The translations under genes and the position numbers were made by a program. A stretch of DNA of 64,000 nt from JABDMH01 sp965223165 (lineage in GTDB: Bacteria > Bacteroidota > Bacteroidia > Chitinophagales > Saprospiraceae), in NCBI GenBank assembly GCA_965223165.1, contig CBDCVQ010000009.1, positions 248,001 through 312,000 on the forward strand, written 5' to 3'. The notes beneath the pieces were generated by a model, which was not told the DNA's origin, ran no database searches, and was given only the letters and a program-made list of their open reading frames with translations. Position 1 is the stretch's first letter. Each line of letters begins with the position of its first letter. Below, in pieces: positions 63,643-64,000 of this stretch.

Positions 63643-64000
63643 CTAGGCAGAAGTCAGCTCAAAAACGGTAATCTCAGGCCGTACGTTGAAGCGCACCTGA
63701 TAGGTATGTCCCAGCGCCCGATTGATGTAGAGCCTGCGACCGTCGCCCAGGTCAAACTCGCCTGATGTATATTTTCGGTTTTTGACCGGCAATACAGGGG
63801 GCGGGAGAAACGGCGGTTTGCATTGACCGCCATGCGTGTGACCCGCCAGAATCCAGCCCTTGTACCCTTGCCAGACATCTCGATCGCAGACATCGGGGTT
63901 GTGACAAAGGAGTAAGTGAGCCCCTTCGGCTTGGTGGTCCGACAGGGCCAGCTCCGGACGAAAGTTGGGTGACCAATAGTCATCAAACCCAATGATCGTC
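63643..64000 (-). CDS. Calcineurin-like metallophosphoesterase, partial C-terminal part
   Basis: The window edge cuts the gene; 119 codons remain. They include TIIGFDDYWSPNFRPEL, LLLCHNPDVCDRDVWQG with the metal His, and GWILAGHTHGGQCKPPFLPP, the G-H-T-H-G-G motif of YkuE/YpbG-type phosphoesterases. The end, RLYINRALGHTYQVRFNVRP, fits the same group, which often act on UDP-sugar lipids or other phosphodiesters. Other open frames over this stretch are shadows. The gap 63374-63642 before it shows no gene. Confidence 0.85.
   Translation of the reverse strand, partial: TIIGFDDYWSPNFRPELALSDHQAEGAHLLLCHNPDVCDRDVWQGYKGWILAGHTHGGQCKPPFLPPPVLPVKNRKYTSGEFDLGDGRRLYINRALGHTYQVRFNVRPEITVFELTSA

Noticed and set aside
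63654..63992. Minus-strand 112-codon ORF at the right edge
   Set aside because: A neighbouring frame reads the metallophosphoesterase motifs CHNPD and AGHTHGGQ, so this ORF is a shadow.

Overview
The window looks like a chromosomal segment of a Bacteroidota bacterium, most likely a Saprospirales/Lewinella-like lineage (inferred). Supporting signs are a type IX secretion sorting domain, lipoprotein sulfatases, a two-domain fasciclin lipoprotein, a carotenoid cluster with a CrtYcd-type lycopene cyclase, FucP-type sugar uptake, few Shine-Dalgarno sequences, and several TAnnTTTG -7 promoter elements.

Layout. 1-2.8 kb: a partial sulfatase and a serine hydrolase. 2.8-3.85 kb: an intergenic repeat field. 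3.85-11.4 kb: a leftward operon (NHL/Kelch protein, ethanolamine-type permease, glutamine-synthetase-like ligase, SDR dehydrogenase, aldehyde dehydrogenase, glutamine amidotransferase) that reads as a gamma-glutamyl-ethanolamine catabolic route. 11.8-18.1 kb: a MarR-controlled RND efflux operon. 18.1-28.9 kb: mixed genes (DinB-like, SDR, vWA, SMP-30, Nif3-like, DUF3095, YdeI-like, a frameshifted T9SS cargo gene) separated by repeat arrays. 29.0-34.0 kb: a CarH-type B12 photoreceptor regulator followed by crtI-crtB-orf-crtZ-lycopene cyclase. 34.0-37.6 kb: a membrane protein, a MarR regulator, an aspartate racemase and a sulfatase. 37.7-42.1 kb: an NAD-linked formate dehydrogenase whose alpha-subunit gene carries a tight cluster of indels. 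42.5-45.8 kb: a truncated RHS gene with a colicin-E3-like tip behind an in-frame TGA, plus candidate immunity genes and orphan tips. 46.2-49.7 kb: a TPR/nucleotide-cyclase protein and a fasciclin lipoprotein. 50.1-60.7 kb: an L-fucose/L-rhamnose-type acid pathway split by mobile DNA. 60.8-64 kb: mixed genes ending in a partial metallophosphoesterase.

The strongest discovery is the IS110-family element at 53.48-57.01 kb. Its 5' noncoding region has the layout of a bridge RNA, with four guide segments in the order left target, right target, left donor, right donor. They match the insertion site and the element's own ends. The element sits in the loop of a repeated REP-like palindrome and carries a nested IS1634-like element flanked by TTAA.

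The second is an inverted repeat, TTGTTTAAY-N14-RTTAAACAA (one end base shorter at carH), found at carH, at crtI and upstream of the fasciclin gene about 20 kb away. It suggests a CarH light regulon reaching beyond carotenoids.

All functional assignments are from reading motifs and gene context; no database search was run.
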